64,000 nucleotides of DNA from an uncultured Collinsella sp. (GTDB lineage: Bacteria > Actinomycetota > Coriobacteriia > Coriobacteriales > Coriobacteriaceae): the NCBI GenBank assembly GCA_900541205.1, contig UQIV01000005.1:1-64000 (forward strand). Direction: 5' to 3'. Position numbers and translations under genes: made by a program. Shown here piece by piece: positions 39,359-48,363 of the stretch; positions within the stretch are counted from its first letter, which is position 1, and each line of letters opens with the position of its first letter. The notes under the pieces are model-generated. The model was not told the origin of the DNA. It saw only the letters and a list, made by a program, of their open reading frames with translations, and ran no database searches.

Positions 39359-39727
39359 CTAGAACTCGAGACCGGCGGCACGAGCACCGTCGGCGAGGGC
39401 CTTGACGCGGCCATGGTAGATACGGCCACCGCGATCGAAGGCGACCTTGGTGATGCCGGCCTCGATGGCGCGCTTGCCAACGAGCTGACCGACCTTCTCC
39501 GCAGCCTCCTTGTTCGAGGTGTGGGTGCCCTTGAACTCGGCCTCGAGGGTCGAGGCAGAGACGAGCGTCAGGCTGGAGCCCTTGCTGTCGTCGATAATCT
39601 GGGCATAGATGTTGGCGTTAGTACGGGTCACGCGAAGACGCGGACGCTCGGAGGTACCCGAGACCTTGCCGCGAACACGACGCTGACGACGCTTGAGGCC
39701 TTCCAGCTTCGCCTTATGCTTGTTCAT
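39359..39727 (-). CDS. rplR: 50S ribosomal protein L18
   Basis: 122 residues, 5S rRNA-binding protein; RLRVTRTNANIYAQIIDD and the C-terminal YHGRVKALADGARAAGLEF are typical. Confidence 0.97.
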   Translation of the reverse strand: MNKHKAKLEGLKRRQRRVRGKVSGTSERPRLRVTRTNANIYAQIIDDSKGSSLTLVSASTLEAEFKGTHTSNKEAAEKVGQLVGKRAIEAGITKVAFDRGGRIYHGRVKALADGARAAGLEF

Positions 39728-39755
39728 ACGTAAACTCCTAAAAAGGTTGATCTTG

Positions 39756-39777
39756 CCAGCACCTGACGGGGTGCTGG
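39756..39777 (-). promoter_or_regulatory. Hairpin between rplF and rplR
   Basis: CCAGCACC/GGTGCTGG stem with a 6-base loop in the 75-base gap inside the ribosomal operon. No T-run, so RNA processing or partial attenuation is more likely than full termination. Confidence 0.5.
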
Positions 39778-39802
39778 TCTTATGCGAGTGAGTCGGTTAC
39801 GA

Positions 39803-40339
39803 CTACTTGGCGGCCTTACCCAGCTTGCGGCGGATGTGCTCGCCAACGTAGTGGATACCCTTGCCCTTGTAAGGCTCGGGAGGACGATGGCCGCGAATCT
39901 CAGCGGCGATCTGACCGACCTGCTGCTTGTTGATACCCTTGACGTTCACGTGGGTGTTGTCGGGAACCTCGAAGGTGATGCCCTCGGGAGCCTCGACGAT
40001 CACGGGGTGCGAGAAGCCCAGGGAGAACTCGAGGTTCTTGCCCTTCTGCTGCACGCGGTAACCGACGCCGGCGAGCTCGAGCTTCTTCTCGAAGCCCTCG
40101 GAAACGCCAACAACCATGTTGTGGATGAGGGCACGGGTGAGGCCGTGGCGGGCACGGGTCTCACGCTCGTCGTCGGGACGGGAAACGGTGAGGACGTTGT
40201 CCTCGACGTTGATAGCGAGCTTCTCAAAGACATCGAGCTCGAGCTGGCCCTTGGGGCCCTTGACGACAACGTTGTTGCCGTTGACTGCCACTTCGACTCC
40301 GGCGGGAATCTGGACAGGCTTATTACCGATACGAGACAC
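39803..40339 (-). CDS. rplF: 50S ribosomal protein L6
   Basis: 178 residues, two repeated alpha/beta domains, with the C-terminal signature PEPYKGKGIHYVGE. Canonical place between rpsH and rplR. Confidence 0.97.
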   Translation of the reverse strand: MSRIGNKPVQIPAGVEVAVNGNNVVVKGPKGQLELDVFEKLAINVEDNVLTVSRPDDERETRARHGLTRALIHNMVVGVSEGFEKKLELAGVGYRVQQKGKNLEFSLGFSHPVIVEAPEGITFEVPDNTHVNVKGINKQQVGQIAAEIRGHRPPEPYKGKGIHYVGEHIRRKLGKAAK

Positions 40340-40372
40340 GGTGATCTCCTTTCCTTCTACCTACCGAGCGAA

Positions 40373-40771
40373 TTACCAGACGTAAGCGATGATCTCGCCG
40401 CCGACGTTGTGCTTGCGAGCATCGCGGTCGGTCATGACGCCATGGCTGGTGGAAATAATGGCGGTACCAAGGCCACCGCGGACGCGGGGCATGTCGGCAA
40501 CGCCGGTGTACTTACGCAGGCCCGGCTTGGAAATGCGGCGGATGCCGTTGATGACCTTAGCCTTCTTGGGACCATACTTAAGCGTGATGTGCAGAGTCTT
40601 CTGGGGAACGGTGTCCTCGACATCGTAGCCCTCGATGTAGCCCTCCTCGTGCAGAACACGAGCGATCTCGACGAGCTTCTTGCTGCTCGGCATGGAGACC
40701 GTGGCCTTGTTCACAGAGTTAGCGTTACGGATGCGCGTAAGCATATCTGCGATCGGGTCTGTAAGGTTCAT
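40373..40771 (-). CDS. rpsH: 30S ribosomal protein S8
   Basis: 132 residues; N-terminal DPIADMLTRIRNANSV and C-terminal GTAIISTSHGVMTDRDAR are diagnostic. Central-domain 16S rRNA binder, and the spc operon autoregulator in E. coli. Confidence 0.97.
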   Translation of the reverse strand: MNLTDPIADMLTRIRNANSVNKATVSMPSSKKLVEIARVLHEEGYIEGYDVEDTVPQKTLHITLKYGPKKAKVINGIRRISKPGLRKYTGVADMPRVRGGLGTAIISTSHGVMTDRDARKHNVGGEIIAYVW

Positions 40772-40890
40772 ACAGATTCTCCTTCGTTCTTGATGAACAC
40801 GTGCTCTTGGTTCTTCGCCGCCCTTAACGGCAAAGCCTTTTTAGCGCGTTTTCCCTGTTCCAAACTGATGCTTGAAACGCTGGTAGTGAC

Positions 40891-41076
40891 TTACCAGCTG
40901 GCCTTCTTAACGCCGGGAAGCTCGCCCTTGAGTGCAAGCTCGCGGAAGCAGACACGGCACAGGCCGAACTTGCGGTACACAGAGTGCGGACGGCCGCAGC
41001 GCTGGCAGCGCGTGTACTCACGAGTAGAGAACTTCTGCTTGCGATTGCACTTGACGATCATCGATGTCTTAGCCAC
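40891..41076 (-). CDS. rpsN: 30S ribosomal protein S14, zinc type
   Basis: 61 residues with CxxC...CxxC zinc ligands (CQRCG and CRVC), the short C+ form common in Gram-positives. The 119-base gap to rpsH is longer than elsewhere in the operon and contains no further gene. Confidence 0.97.
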   Translation of the reverse strand: MAKTSMIVKCNRKQKFSTREYTRCQRCGRPHSVYRKFGLCRVCFRELALKGELPGVKKASW

Positions 41077-41110
41077 TTATATCCTCCTCACATAGAGTAT
41101 TGTTCGCCCC

Positions 41111-41140
41111 AAGCGCCGCCCCCTTGTGGGAACGGCGCTT
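41111..41140 (-). promoter_or_regulatory. Hairpin between rplE and rpsN
   Basis: AAGCGCCG/CGGCGCTT, eight paired bases, in the rplE-rpsN gap. No T-run follows; a possible processing or attenuation site. Confidence 0.45.
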
Positions 41141-41155
41141 ATAGGGCAGGTGAAC

Positions 41156-41713
41156 CTATTTCTTGAACGGGAAACCGAAGGCGTCCAGAAGGGCCTTGGC
41201 CTCCTCATCGGTGTTGGCGGTGGTCACGAAAGTGATGTCCATACCACGCTGATGATCGACGGAGTCGAAGTCGATCTCGGGGAAGATGAGCTGCTCGGTG
41301 ACGCCCATGGAGAAGTTACCACGGCCGTCGAAGCTCTTGGCGGAGATGCCGCGGAAGTCGCGGATACGGGGGATCGCGACGGAGGTCAGACGATCGAAGA
41401 ACTCCCACATACGGTCGCCACGCAGGGTAACCTTGCAGCCGATCGGCATACCGGCGCGCAGGCGGAAGGTAGCGATGGACTTGCGGGCACGGGTGATCAT
41501 CGGCTGCTGGCCGGTGATGGCGCGCAGGTCGCGCACGGCACCGTCGATGGCCTTGGAATCGGTAGCGGCCTCGCCGACACCCATGTTCACGACGATCTTC
41601 TCAAACTTGGGGATCATCATGACGTTCTCGTACTGGAACTTGTCCTGAAGCTGCTGCTTGACCTCGTTGTTGTACTTGGTCTTCAGACGCGGCACATACT
41701 TCTCTTCTGCCAT
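41156..41713 (-). CDS. rplE: 50S ribosomal protein L5
   Basis: 185 residues, binds 5S rRNA and contacts P-site tRNA. Family regions KIVVNMGVGEA, GQQPMITRARKSIATFRLR and GMDITFVTTA are clear. Good AAGGAG site. It is the first ribosomal gene of this run: the upstream 300 bases contain no rplX, rplN or rpsQ, which normally precede it. Confidence 0.97.
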   Translation of the reverse strand: MAEEKYVPRLKTKYNNEVKQQLQDKFQYENVMMIPKFEKIVVNMGVGEAATDSKAIDGAVRDLRAITGQQPMITRARKSIATFRLRAGMPIGCKVTLRGDRMWEFFDRLTSVAIPRIRDFRGISAKSFDGRGNFSMGVTEQLIFPEIDFDSVDHQRGMDITFVTTANTDEEAKALLDAFGFPFKK

Positions 41714-41940
41714 TGTTCACTCCTTCTTGGGGTTTTAAGCACGGGGCGTGGCCACGATGGGTTGTCCTCGTGCCTCCTGGCTGCATCCGCGCCGCTCATG
41801 GCATTTTGCGGTTTGGACTCGACGCAGCAGGAGCCGACAAAACAATCGGTACTATACGCGCATCGGGAGCGTATTTCCAGAAAAACCTCGTCTGCCTGCA
41901 CAACTCCACAACTCCCCCGCACAAATGGGTCCCAACAAGC
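41714..41940. other. Upstream region of rplE where the spc operon is interrupted
   Basis: No ribosomal protein gene can be read here on either strand. A possible minus-strand -10 (TATAGT, 41851-41856) lies ~140 bases before rplE but has only a weak -35. A palindrome copy follows at 41941. Confidence 0.5.
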
Positions 41941-42006
41941 AGTTGCGGTGAAATAGGGACTGTTGGGCGGCCTAACAGGCTTAAACAATCCGTATTTCAC
42001 CGCAAC
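41941..42006. repeat. Dispersed palindrome, copy D
   Basis: 24-base arms (two mismatches) beginning AGTTGCGGTGAAATA, at the boundary between the rplE upstream region and the xdhC-like gene. Confidence 0.88.
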
Positions 42007-42024
42007 TTATTGGTGGGGATGCGA

Positions 42025-43068
42025 TTAGCGCTTGCGGGGGACGAGCTTGGTGCGGCGCAGGTGGATCATCTCGGCGGCAATGGAGATAGCGATCTCCTCG
42101 GGATCCTCGGCCTCGATGGCAACGCCGATCGGCAGGTGCAGCTCGTCGATCTGGTCCTGCGTAAAGCCCTCCTGCTCCAGGCGGGCACGCACAAAGGCCG
42201 TCTTGCGACGCGAGCCCAAGCAGCCCAGATAGGCGGGTTTGGCACGCATGGCCTGAATCACCACGTCGATATCGGACTTGTGACCCGCCGTGGCGACGAC
42301 CACCAGGTCGCGCGGGCCGATGGGGCACTGCTTGCTCAGGCTCTTGTAGTCGACCAGACGACGGTCGTAGACACCGGACACCCAATCGGGGGTCAGCGTG
42401 CCGGGGCGGTCGTCGCACGCCACGACGGCAAAGCCCGCCGCCGTAAGCACCCGCGCCGTCGCGGCGCCCACGTGGCCGCAGCCAAAGATATAGGTCAGGC
42501 CCTCGGGGCAGAGCGTCTCGATATGCGCCGCGGGAATCTCAGAGGCCGCGTTGGTGTAGGTGACCTTACTCCCCTCCTCCACCAGCGAAAGCCCGGGGCA
42601 GCCCGCAATGGTGCGGCGCGATTCCTCGCCATGGTACTCGGCCACATCGCCCTCGAGCGCGCTCGCGATAAACGGTTCAAAGTCGATGACGAAGTCGCCG
42701 ATGCGCCGATAGGCCAAGACGTCGGCAACCGACTGGAGCAACGGTACCTTGGTCGCGTCCAGGTGCAGATAGCACAGGCAGATGGCTCCGCCGCAGATCA
42801 TGCCGGTATCGGAGTTCTCGCCGCCCATGGTGTAGCGGACCAGACGCGACTGTCCCGCGCTCAGGAGTTCGCGCGCCTCATCCAGCGCAAAGAGCTCAAT
42901 CTTGCCGCCGCCGATAGTGCCCGCCTGGCCACCGTCGGCAAAGACGGCCATCCAGGCGCCCACGCCGCGCGGCGACGACCCCGCCGTGCCGGCCACGACC
43001 ACGAGCTCGCACGTCTCGCCAGCACGCAGGGCGGCAAGCGCAGCATTCACCACATCGAGCTTTTCCAT
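42025..43068 (-). CDS. XdhC/CoxI family molybdenum hydroxylase maturation protein
   Basis: 347 residues. XdhC-type proteins help insert sulfurated molybdenum cofactor into xanthine dehydrogenase-type enzymes. An N-terminal XdhC_CoxI domain (VVVAGTAGSSPRGVGAWMAV, with cysteines in MICGGAICLCY) and a C-terminal Rossmann domain (YIFGCGHVG) are both present. Starts nine bases after yqeB and belongs to the same minus-strand unit. Confidence 0.88.
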   Translation of the reverse strand: MEKLDVVNAALAALRAGETCELVVVAGTAGSSPRGVGAWMAVFADGGQAGTIGGGKIELFALDEARELLSAGQSRLVRYTMGGENSDTGMICGGAICLCYLHLDATKVPLLQSVADVLAYRRIGDFVIDFEPFIASALEGDVAEYHGEESRRTIAGCPGLSLVEEGSKVTYTNAASEIPAAHIETLCPEGLTYIFGCGHVGAATARVLTAAGFAVVACDDRPGTLTPDWVSGVYDRRLVDYKSLSKQCPIGPRDLVVVATAGHKSDIDVVIQAMRAKPAYLGCLGSRRKTAFVRARLEQEGFTQDQIDELHLPIGVAIEAEDPEEIAISIAAEMIHLRRTKLVPRKR

Positions 43069-43077
43069 TGCAATTTC

Positions 43078-43872
43078 CTATCCCTGGAATACACCAGTGA
43101 GCATGGCGAGTGCCTCGAGCACACCGCCGCCGACCGACGTCGCCTTGTCCGAAATGTAGTTGATATAGCTGGCATCGCCGCGCGGATCGACATCGGCGCA
43201 TTTAAAGCCCTCAGTCACCTGCACGCCGTTCGCCAAAAGCCCGCGCAGACAGCCATCGATCTGCGTGCACATGGGCGAATCGCCCGCGTAGCCAATCACG
43301 TCTCCGGCGCTCACGATGTCGCCGATCGCGCGGTCGGACCGAAACACGCCGGCGGCGGGGCTGTGGATAACGCGCTCTCTGCCATAGCCAGCGATAATGC
43401 CCGGCACGCCCGTGTTGGGTTGGGGCGAACCCTGGGTAATGACACGGCCCAGGAAATGCCCGCGCATGGTTTCGACCACGGCGTCGCAGTCAACCGGCGC
43501 GGTAAAGCCCGGCCCCACGGCGATGACGGCAGGAGCCATGTCGCGCGTGGTGCCCAGATTGCGCTTGGCCAAAATCGCGTCGACCACAGCCGCGGGTTTA
43601 AGCTCATCGAGCATCTTGGCCTGGGGGTCCACCACAACAGCGACGTCTCCAGCCTCGGTAATCGCAAGCGCCTCAGCCGGCGTCTGCGCCAAGCGAGCGC
43701 GAATGCCTTCGACCTCGACCTCGCCCAGGCGAATGGCCTCGCAAAAACTGATTGTGCGGCGAATGCACGTGGGAACCGCTATATCGGCCATAACGACCGA
43801 CACGCCGGCGCGCACCAAGCGAGCGGCGACGCCCGTGGCGATATCGCCGGCGCCGCGAACATAAACGAGCAT
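43078..43872 (-). CDS. yqeB: Selenium-dependent molybdenum hydroxylase accessory protein YqeB
   Basis: 264 residues beginning MLVYVRGAGDIATGVAARL, a glycine-rich nucleotide-like start typical of YqeB (EF2563 family). The family co-occurs with selenium-dependent molybdenum hydroxylases and is thought to act in maturing their labile selenium cofactor; the exact reaction is not settled. Divergent from yqeC, and followed by the xdhC-like gene. The GGGAGG ribosome site is ten bases before the ATG. Confidence 0.88.
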   Translation of the reverse strand: MLVYVRGAGDIATGVAARLVRAGVSVVMADIAVPTCIRRTISFCEAIRLGEVEVEGIRARLAQTPAEALAITEAGDVAVVVDPQAKMLDELKPAAVVDAILAKRNLGTTRDMAPAVIAVGPGFTAPVDCDAVVETMRGHFLGRVITQGSPQPNTGVPGIIAGYGRERVIHSPAAGVFRSDRAIGDIVSAGDVIGYAGDSPMCTQIDGCLRGLLANGVQVTEGFKCADVDPRGDASYINYISDKATSVGGGVLEALAMLTGVFQG

Positions 43873-43904
43873 TCCCGGGACACCTCCCTGTGCTACGGTT
43901 TGAG

Positions 43905-43934
43905 CAGAGCAAATGCGGTTCGACCGCTACTCTG
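43905..43934. promoter_or_regulatory. Nested palindrome in the yqeB-yqeC divergent region
   Basis: CAGAG...CTCTG encloses GCGGT-TCG-ACCGC in the 102-base gap between the divergent genes. Candidate operator. Confidence 0.35.
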
Positions 43935-43974
43935 ATGATTATTTATTATCACAGTATTATACGGCGGTGAACAG

Positions 43975-44709
43975 ATGGAAACGACGAGCGGAAACCTTGC
44001 CTCCGCGCTCAAGATCGAGCCGGGCATTACCGCAATTATCGGCAGTGGAGGCAAGTCGACCTTGCTGAAGGCGCTGGGTCTCGAGCTCATGCGCGCTGGC
44101 GGCAGGGTGCTTCTCTGTACCACCACGCACATGTTTCCCGTCGCCGGCGTGCCGTGGGACGGGTCGAGCCGTCGTCTGGACGCCGCGCCTTGGAAGCCGG
44201 GCGCCTCGCATGTCCCCGGTTGCACCTGCGAGGCATGCGCGGGCATGAGCCGCGGAAGTATCTGCCAGGCGGGTGTTTTGGACCCGGAGATGGGCAAGCT
44301 CTCCTCCCCTGCCGAGCCGCTCGACCAGCTGGCGCAGCGCTTTGACTACGTCCTGGCCGAGGCGGACGGCAGCAAGCGGCTCCCGCTCAAGGCGCACGCC
44401 CCGTGGGAGCCGGTCGTTCCCGCCGGGACGGTCAACGTCATCTGGCTCGTCGGCGCCTCGGGGCTCGGCAAGCCCATCAACGAAGCCGTCCACCGCCCCG
44501 AGCTCTTTTGCGAGCGTTGCGGCTGCGAGCTCACCGACATCGCCACGCCCGAGCGCGTCGCCCAGGTGCTCAATGCCGAGCTGCGGATGCTGAACCTCAG
44601 CAATGCCCGCATCATGCTCAACCAAGTCGACACGCTTGCCGACCCAACGATGGCAGATCGCTTCGAGGCAGTCCTCGACCGCTCCGTCGTCGCCAGCAGC
44701 CTCAAGTAG
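43975..44709 (+). CDS. yqeC: Selenium-dependent hydroxylase accessory protein YqeC
   Basis: 244 residues with an N-terminal P-loop (IIGSGGKSTLLKALG) and the family's VLAEADGSKRLPLKAHAPWEPVVP block. YqeC proteins accompany YqeB and MocA in selenium-dependent molybdenum hydroxylase clusters; the precise function is unknown. Two CxxC-type pairs (CTCEAC, CERCGC) could bind metal. It is the only plus-strand gene among this cluster's enzymes and accessory proteins and ends just before palindrome copy E. Confidence 0.85.
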   Translation: METTSGNLASALKIEPGITAIIGSGGKSTLLKALGLELMRAGGRVLLCTTTHMFPVAGVPWDGSSRRLDAAPWKPGASHVPGCTCEACAGMSRGSICQAGVLDPEMGKLSSPAEPLDQLAQRFDYVLAEADGSKRLPLKAHAPWEPVVPAGTVNVIWLVGASGLGKPINEAVHRPELFCERCGCELTDIATPERVAQVLNAELRMLNLSNARIMLNQVDTLADPTMADRFEAVLDRSVVASSLK

Positions 44710-44721
44710 CCGGCCCCATCT

Positions 44722-44796
44722 CCTCAGTTGCGGTGAAATACGGACTGTTTGGCCGCCCGACGGCCGCAAACAGTCCGTATTTCACCGCAACTGAGG
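44722..44796. repeat. Dispersed palindrome, copy E
   Basis: The most complete copy: arms of about 33 bases starting CCTCAGTTGCGG and matching the complement almost throughout, with a GGCCG/CGGCC tip. Sits between the convergent yqeC and hyuA ends. Confidence 0.93.
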
Positions 44797-44818
44797 AGGG
44801 GACACGGCATCTTTGCTG

Positions 44819-46186
44819 CTAGCGGGGCACGTAGCGGCCGGGCTGGGCTCCGGTGGGTACGCCGTCGCGTGCCGCCAGCACGCCGTTCACAAACACGGCC
44901 TTGGCGCGGCCATGTGCCTCAAAGCCCTCGAGCGGGGTGTAGTCCACGGCCTGATGCTGCGTCGCGGCGCTGATCGTCCAGCGCGCCTTGGGATCCCACA
45001 CGCACACGTCGGCATCGGCGCCCTCGGCAAGACGGCCCTTGCGCGGATACATGCCAAAGACGCGCGCCGGGTTCTCACTCATCAAGCGGCACAAATCCTC
45101 GGGTCCCAGCTGTCCCTCAAAGCTCGTGGCAATCGCGACGGGACGATGTTCCACACCGGGCCCGCCGTTGGGAATCGCGCGGAAGTCGTCGCGCCCGCGG
45201 TCCTTTTGCCCGTGCAGGTTAAAGCTGCAATGATCGGTCGCAATCGTATCGATCTCGCCGGCCACAAGCGCCTCGCGCAATGCCGCACGGTCACCCGCAT
45301 GGCGCAGCGGCGGGCTCATCACATACTTGGCGCCCGCAAAGCCGTCCTCGCCCTGCTCCAAGTAGCAAGTATCGTCGAGCATCAGATACTGAGGGCAGGT
45401 CTCGACATAGATGTTCTTCTGTCCGCGCGCTTTGGCAACGCGAATGGCCTCGAGCCCCAGCTTGGTCGAAAGGTGCACCACATTGACTGGAGCGTCCCCG
45501 GCCAAGTGCGCCAGATATAGCAGACGGCTCACGGCCTCGGCCTCGCACACGTCCGGACGGCTGAGCGCGTGGCCCTCGGGCCCGTGGATACCCTGCTCAA
45601 ACACACGCTTCTGCAGCTCATTCACCAGCGTACCGTTCTCGCAATGCACGCACAGGATACCGCCAATACGCTTGAGCTCCTCGAGCACCTCGAGCGTCTC
45701 GGCATCGTCCAGGCGCAGATGATCGTAAGCAAAGTAGGTCTTGAACGACGATACGCCCGCCTCGCGCATGGCCGAAAGATCGGCGCGGTTGCGCTCGTTC
45801 CACTCGGCGAGTGCCATATGAAAGGCGTAGTTAGCCGTGCAGGTTCCGTCGGCGCGGCGATGCCACTCGGCCAAGGCATCGGGCATGGTCACGCCGCGAT
45901 CGGCCGTCGCGTAGTCCACAATGGTCGTCGTGCCGCCGCAGGCAGCCGCACGCGTACCGGTCTCAAAGCTATCTGCCGTCCAATCCATGCCAGTCCAGCA
46001 CTGCATGTGCGTGTGGCCGTCGATAAAGCCGGGAAACACCCAGCAGCCCGCGGCATCCTCGACGGTATCGCCCTCGGCCGGCTCAATCGCCGCGGCGATC
46101 TGCACGATCTTATCGCCCTCCATGGCAAGATCGGCGCGGCGAAGTCCCTGTGGCGTCACGAGCGCGCCGTTTTTGATGATGATCAT
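44819..46186 (-). CDS. hyuA: Dihydropyrimidinase/D-hydantoinase-like amidohydrolase
   Basis: 455 residues. Opens cyclic amide rings of the hydantoin/dihydropyrimidine type. Metal ligands: GFIDGHTHMQ near residue 59, the lysine expected to be carbamylated in SSFKTYFAY, later histidines in CVHCENG and VVHLST, and Asp in ATDHCSF. In E. coli the equivalent gene lies in the yge-yqe cluster. It sits eight bases after mocA, and here likely handles a ring intermediate of purine breakdown (inference). Confidence 0.87.
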   Translation of the reverse strand: MIIIKNGALVTPQGLRRADLAMEGDKIVQIAAAIEPAEGDTVEDAAGCWVFPGFIDGHTHMQCWTGMDWTADSFETGTRAAACGGTTTIVDYATADRGVTMPDALAEWHRRADGTCTANYAFHMALAEWNERNRADLSAMREAGVSSFKTYFAYDHLRLDDAETLEVLEELKRIGGILCVHCENGTLVNELQKRVFEQGIHGPEGHALSRPDVCEAEAVSRLLYLAHLAGDAPVNVVHLSTKLGLEAIRVAKARGQKNIYVETCPQYLMLDDTCYLEQGEDGFAGAKYVMSPPLRHAGDRAALREALVAGEIDTIATDHCSFNLHGQKDRGRDDFRAIPNGGPGVEHRPVAIATSFEGQLGPEDLCRLMSENPARVFGMYPRKGRLAEGADADVCVWDPKARWTISAATQHQAVDYTPLEGFEAHGRAKAVFVNGVLAARDGVPTGAQPGRYVPR

Positions 46187-46194
46187 GTTGCTCC

Positions 46195-46809
46195 TTATTG
46201 ATTAATACTGTTGGCCACGCGATCAAAATACGAGCAGGCCGCGATATGCTCCGTTATGCGTTGCTGTCCCTTGACGGTATCGACGTCCCACAGCTCGTAG
46301 GCACGCGCCTCGACCAGCACCACGTCGGTACGGCCTTTGAGAATCGAGCCCCCGCCGTCCTTGCCCTCAAGACACATAAGTGCATCGAACAGTTCCACCG
46401 GAAAGAGCACCGGGCTCGAAGGCTCACCGTTGCACGCCAAGCGCACCGGATGTTTGCGGCCACGCTCGTCAAACGCGCGAACCATGGCCTCAAAAGAGTC
46501 CGCGCTCACAAGCGGCTGGTCGCCCGGCAAAAAGAGGCAACCTTTCCAGTTGCGTTCGACTCCCCACGAAAGGCCCGCACGGACGCTTTCGCTGCGCAGC
46601 TCGCCATCGTGCAGCACGCACGGGCAATGCTTGTCCTCGCAAATCTGAGCGACCTCGGGCCAACGCGTCGAAACCACGACGTCAAAGCCCCGGGGAACCG
46701 AATCGATGGCCCGGGCAATCAGCGGCTCGCCATAGATATCGGCAAGCATCTTGTTAGAGCCAAACCGCTTGCCCTCGCCCGAAGCCATAATGACGCATCC
46801 AAGTTTCAT
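46195..46809 (-). CDS. mocA: Molybdenum cofactor nucleotidyltransferase, MocA type
   Basis: 204 residues. MocA adds CMP to molybdopterin to form the cytosine dinucleotide cofactor used by xanthine dehydrogenase-family enzymes. Starts MKLGCVIMASGEGKRFGSNKML (nucleotide-binding loop; LxAxGxGxRxG pattern), with FLPGDQPLVS as the metal region. The start at 46809 is fixed by GGGAGG. Co-transcribed with hyuA. Confidence 0.87.
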   Translation of the reverse strand: MKLGCVIMASGEGKRFGSNKMLADIYGEPLIARAIDSVPRGFDVVVSTRWPEVAQICEDKHCPCVLHDGELRSESVRAGLSWGVERNWKGCLFLPGDQPLVSADSFEAMVRAFDERGRKHPVRLACNGEPSSPVLFPVELFDALMCLEGKDGGGSILKGRTDVVLVEARAYELWDVDTVKGQQRITEHIAACSYFDRVANSINQ

Positions 46810-46896
46810 GGTGATACCTCCCCTGAAACCATCGTACCCATAACTCGCGCCGCGGGCATCCACATCGAAAGCGCTTATCCCACACGCCCGCGATGC

Positions 46897-46935
46897 AAAA
46901 AAGGGGCACCCCGCCGGTTGGCAGAGCGCCCCCTT
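46897..46935 (-). terminator. ygeW terminator
   Basis: AAGGGGGCGC...GTGCCCCTT stem followed by six T on the minus strand, 25 bases after the ygeW stop. Confidence 0.85.
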
Positions 46936-46959
46936 TACATGGCTTACCTCAACCCGGCT

Positions 46960-48162
46960 TTAGGCCTGGAGCCAACGGGCGGTGTTGCGCTCGTCGAGGG
47001 CCTTGAGGGTAGCAGCGGGATCGGCAACCTTCTGCAGGAACATCATGGCTGCGATGGCATACGGCTTGTAGCTGGCCTCCTTGTACATACCCACGCGGTG
47101 CATGTCGAAGACGTCGGCGTTAACCTCGCCGTGCTCGCAGGAGACACCGGAGATGTCGGCAGGCAGCGGGTGCATAAAGATGGTGTCCTGGCCGTTGGCG
47201 GTCTTCTCCATGAGCTCGGTCGTGGAGCACCAATCCTGATGGGTGGCGTTCTGGGCGAGCAGCTCCTTCTCGAGCGCAGCGATGCCGGCGTCGTCGCCCT
47301 CGGCGTACAGATTGGTACGCTTCTCCATGGCGGCAAACGGAGCCCAGCTCTTGGGGATCACGATGTCGGCGCCCTCGAAGGCCTCGGCCATGGTGTTGAC
47401 CTGCTTAAAGGTGGTGCCGGACTCGGCGGCATAGCCCTTAGCGCGCTCGACGACCTCGGGCATGAGGTCGTAGCCCTCGGGGTGAGCAAGGGTGACGTCC
47501 ATGCCAAAGCGGGGCAGCAGGCTGATCAGCGACTGCGGGCAGGACAGCGGCTTGCCGTAAGAGGGCGAATAGGCCCAGGTGACGGCAACCTTCTTGCCCT
47601 TGAGGTTCTCAAGGCCGCCAAACTCGTTGATGAGGTAGAGCATGTCGGCAGAGGACTGCGTGGGGTGGTCGGAGTCGGACTGCAGGGAGATGAGCGTGGG
47701 ACGGTGATCCAGAACGCCGTCCTCGTAAGCCTGCTGGACAGACTCGGAGACCTCGGCCATGTAGGCGTCTCCCTTGCCGATGTACATGTCATCGCGGATG
47801 CCGATGACGTCGGCCATGAAGGAAATCATGGTAGCGGTCTCGCGGACGGTCTCGCCGTGAGCGATCTGGGACTTCTTCTCGTCCAGGTCCTGCAGCTCAA
47901 GGCCGAGCAGGTTGGCGGCCTTAGAGAAGGAGAAGCGCGTACGGGTGGAGTTGTCGCGGAACAGGGAGACGGCCAGGCCCGAGTCGAAGATCTTGGACGA
48001 AACGTTGTTCTCGCGCAGCTCGCGCAGGGCGTCGGCGACGATGTAGAGAGCCTTGAGCTCATCGGTGGTCTTATCCCAGGTGTGCAGGAAGTCGCTGCCG
48101 TACATACCCTTAAAATCGAGGCCGTTCAGCTGCTCGACGAGCTCGGTAAACTTGGCGTCCAT
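46960..48162 (-). CDS. ygeW: Knotted carbamoyltransferase YgeW
   Basis: 400 residues of the aspartate/ornithine carbamoyltransferase superfamily. The carbamoyl-phosphate loop FRDNSTRTRFSF is near residue 70 and the HPLP motif in MHPLPADISG. YgeW enzymes lack an established substrate; 2,3-diaminopropionate derivatives have been proposed because ygeX, its lyase, is always near. The start at 48162 follows AGAAAGGA. The 201-base gap to ygeY upstream holds no gene. Confidence 0.9.
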   Translation of the reverse strand: MDAKFTELVEQLNGLDFKGMYGSDFLHTWDKTTDELKALYIVADALRELRENNVSSKIFDSGLAVSLFRDNSTRTRFSFSKAANLLGLELQDLDEKKSQIAHGETVRETATMISFMADVIGIRDDMYIGKGDAYMAEVSESVQQAYEDGVLDHRPTLISLQSDSDHPTQSSADMLYLINEFGGLENLKGKKVAVTWAYSPSYGKPLSCPQSLISLLPRFGMDVTLAHPEGYDLMPEVVERAKGYAAESGTTFKQVNTMAEAFEGADIVIPKSWAPFAAMEKRTNLYAEGDDAGIAALEKELLAQNATHQDWCSTTELMEKTANGQDTIFMHPLPADISGVSCEHGEVNADVFDMHRVGMYKEASYKPYAIAAMMFLQKVADPAATLKALDERNTARWLQA

Positions 48163-48363
48163 GTAAATATCCTTTCTAAAGGTGAAACGATCGCAATGAG
48201 TAGATGTGCTCCGGCATGCGCGTGTGGCTAGAACATGCAGAGCACTATGACGAGGACCCGCTACCGTTGAGGAAGCATGGGAGATAACGACCGCGGGCCC
48301 CAAGTCAACAGGAGGCGCCGGAGACACGAGCGGCCCCCGGCTCAACAAAATCGAGGAATGGGA

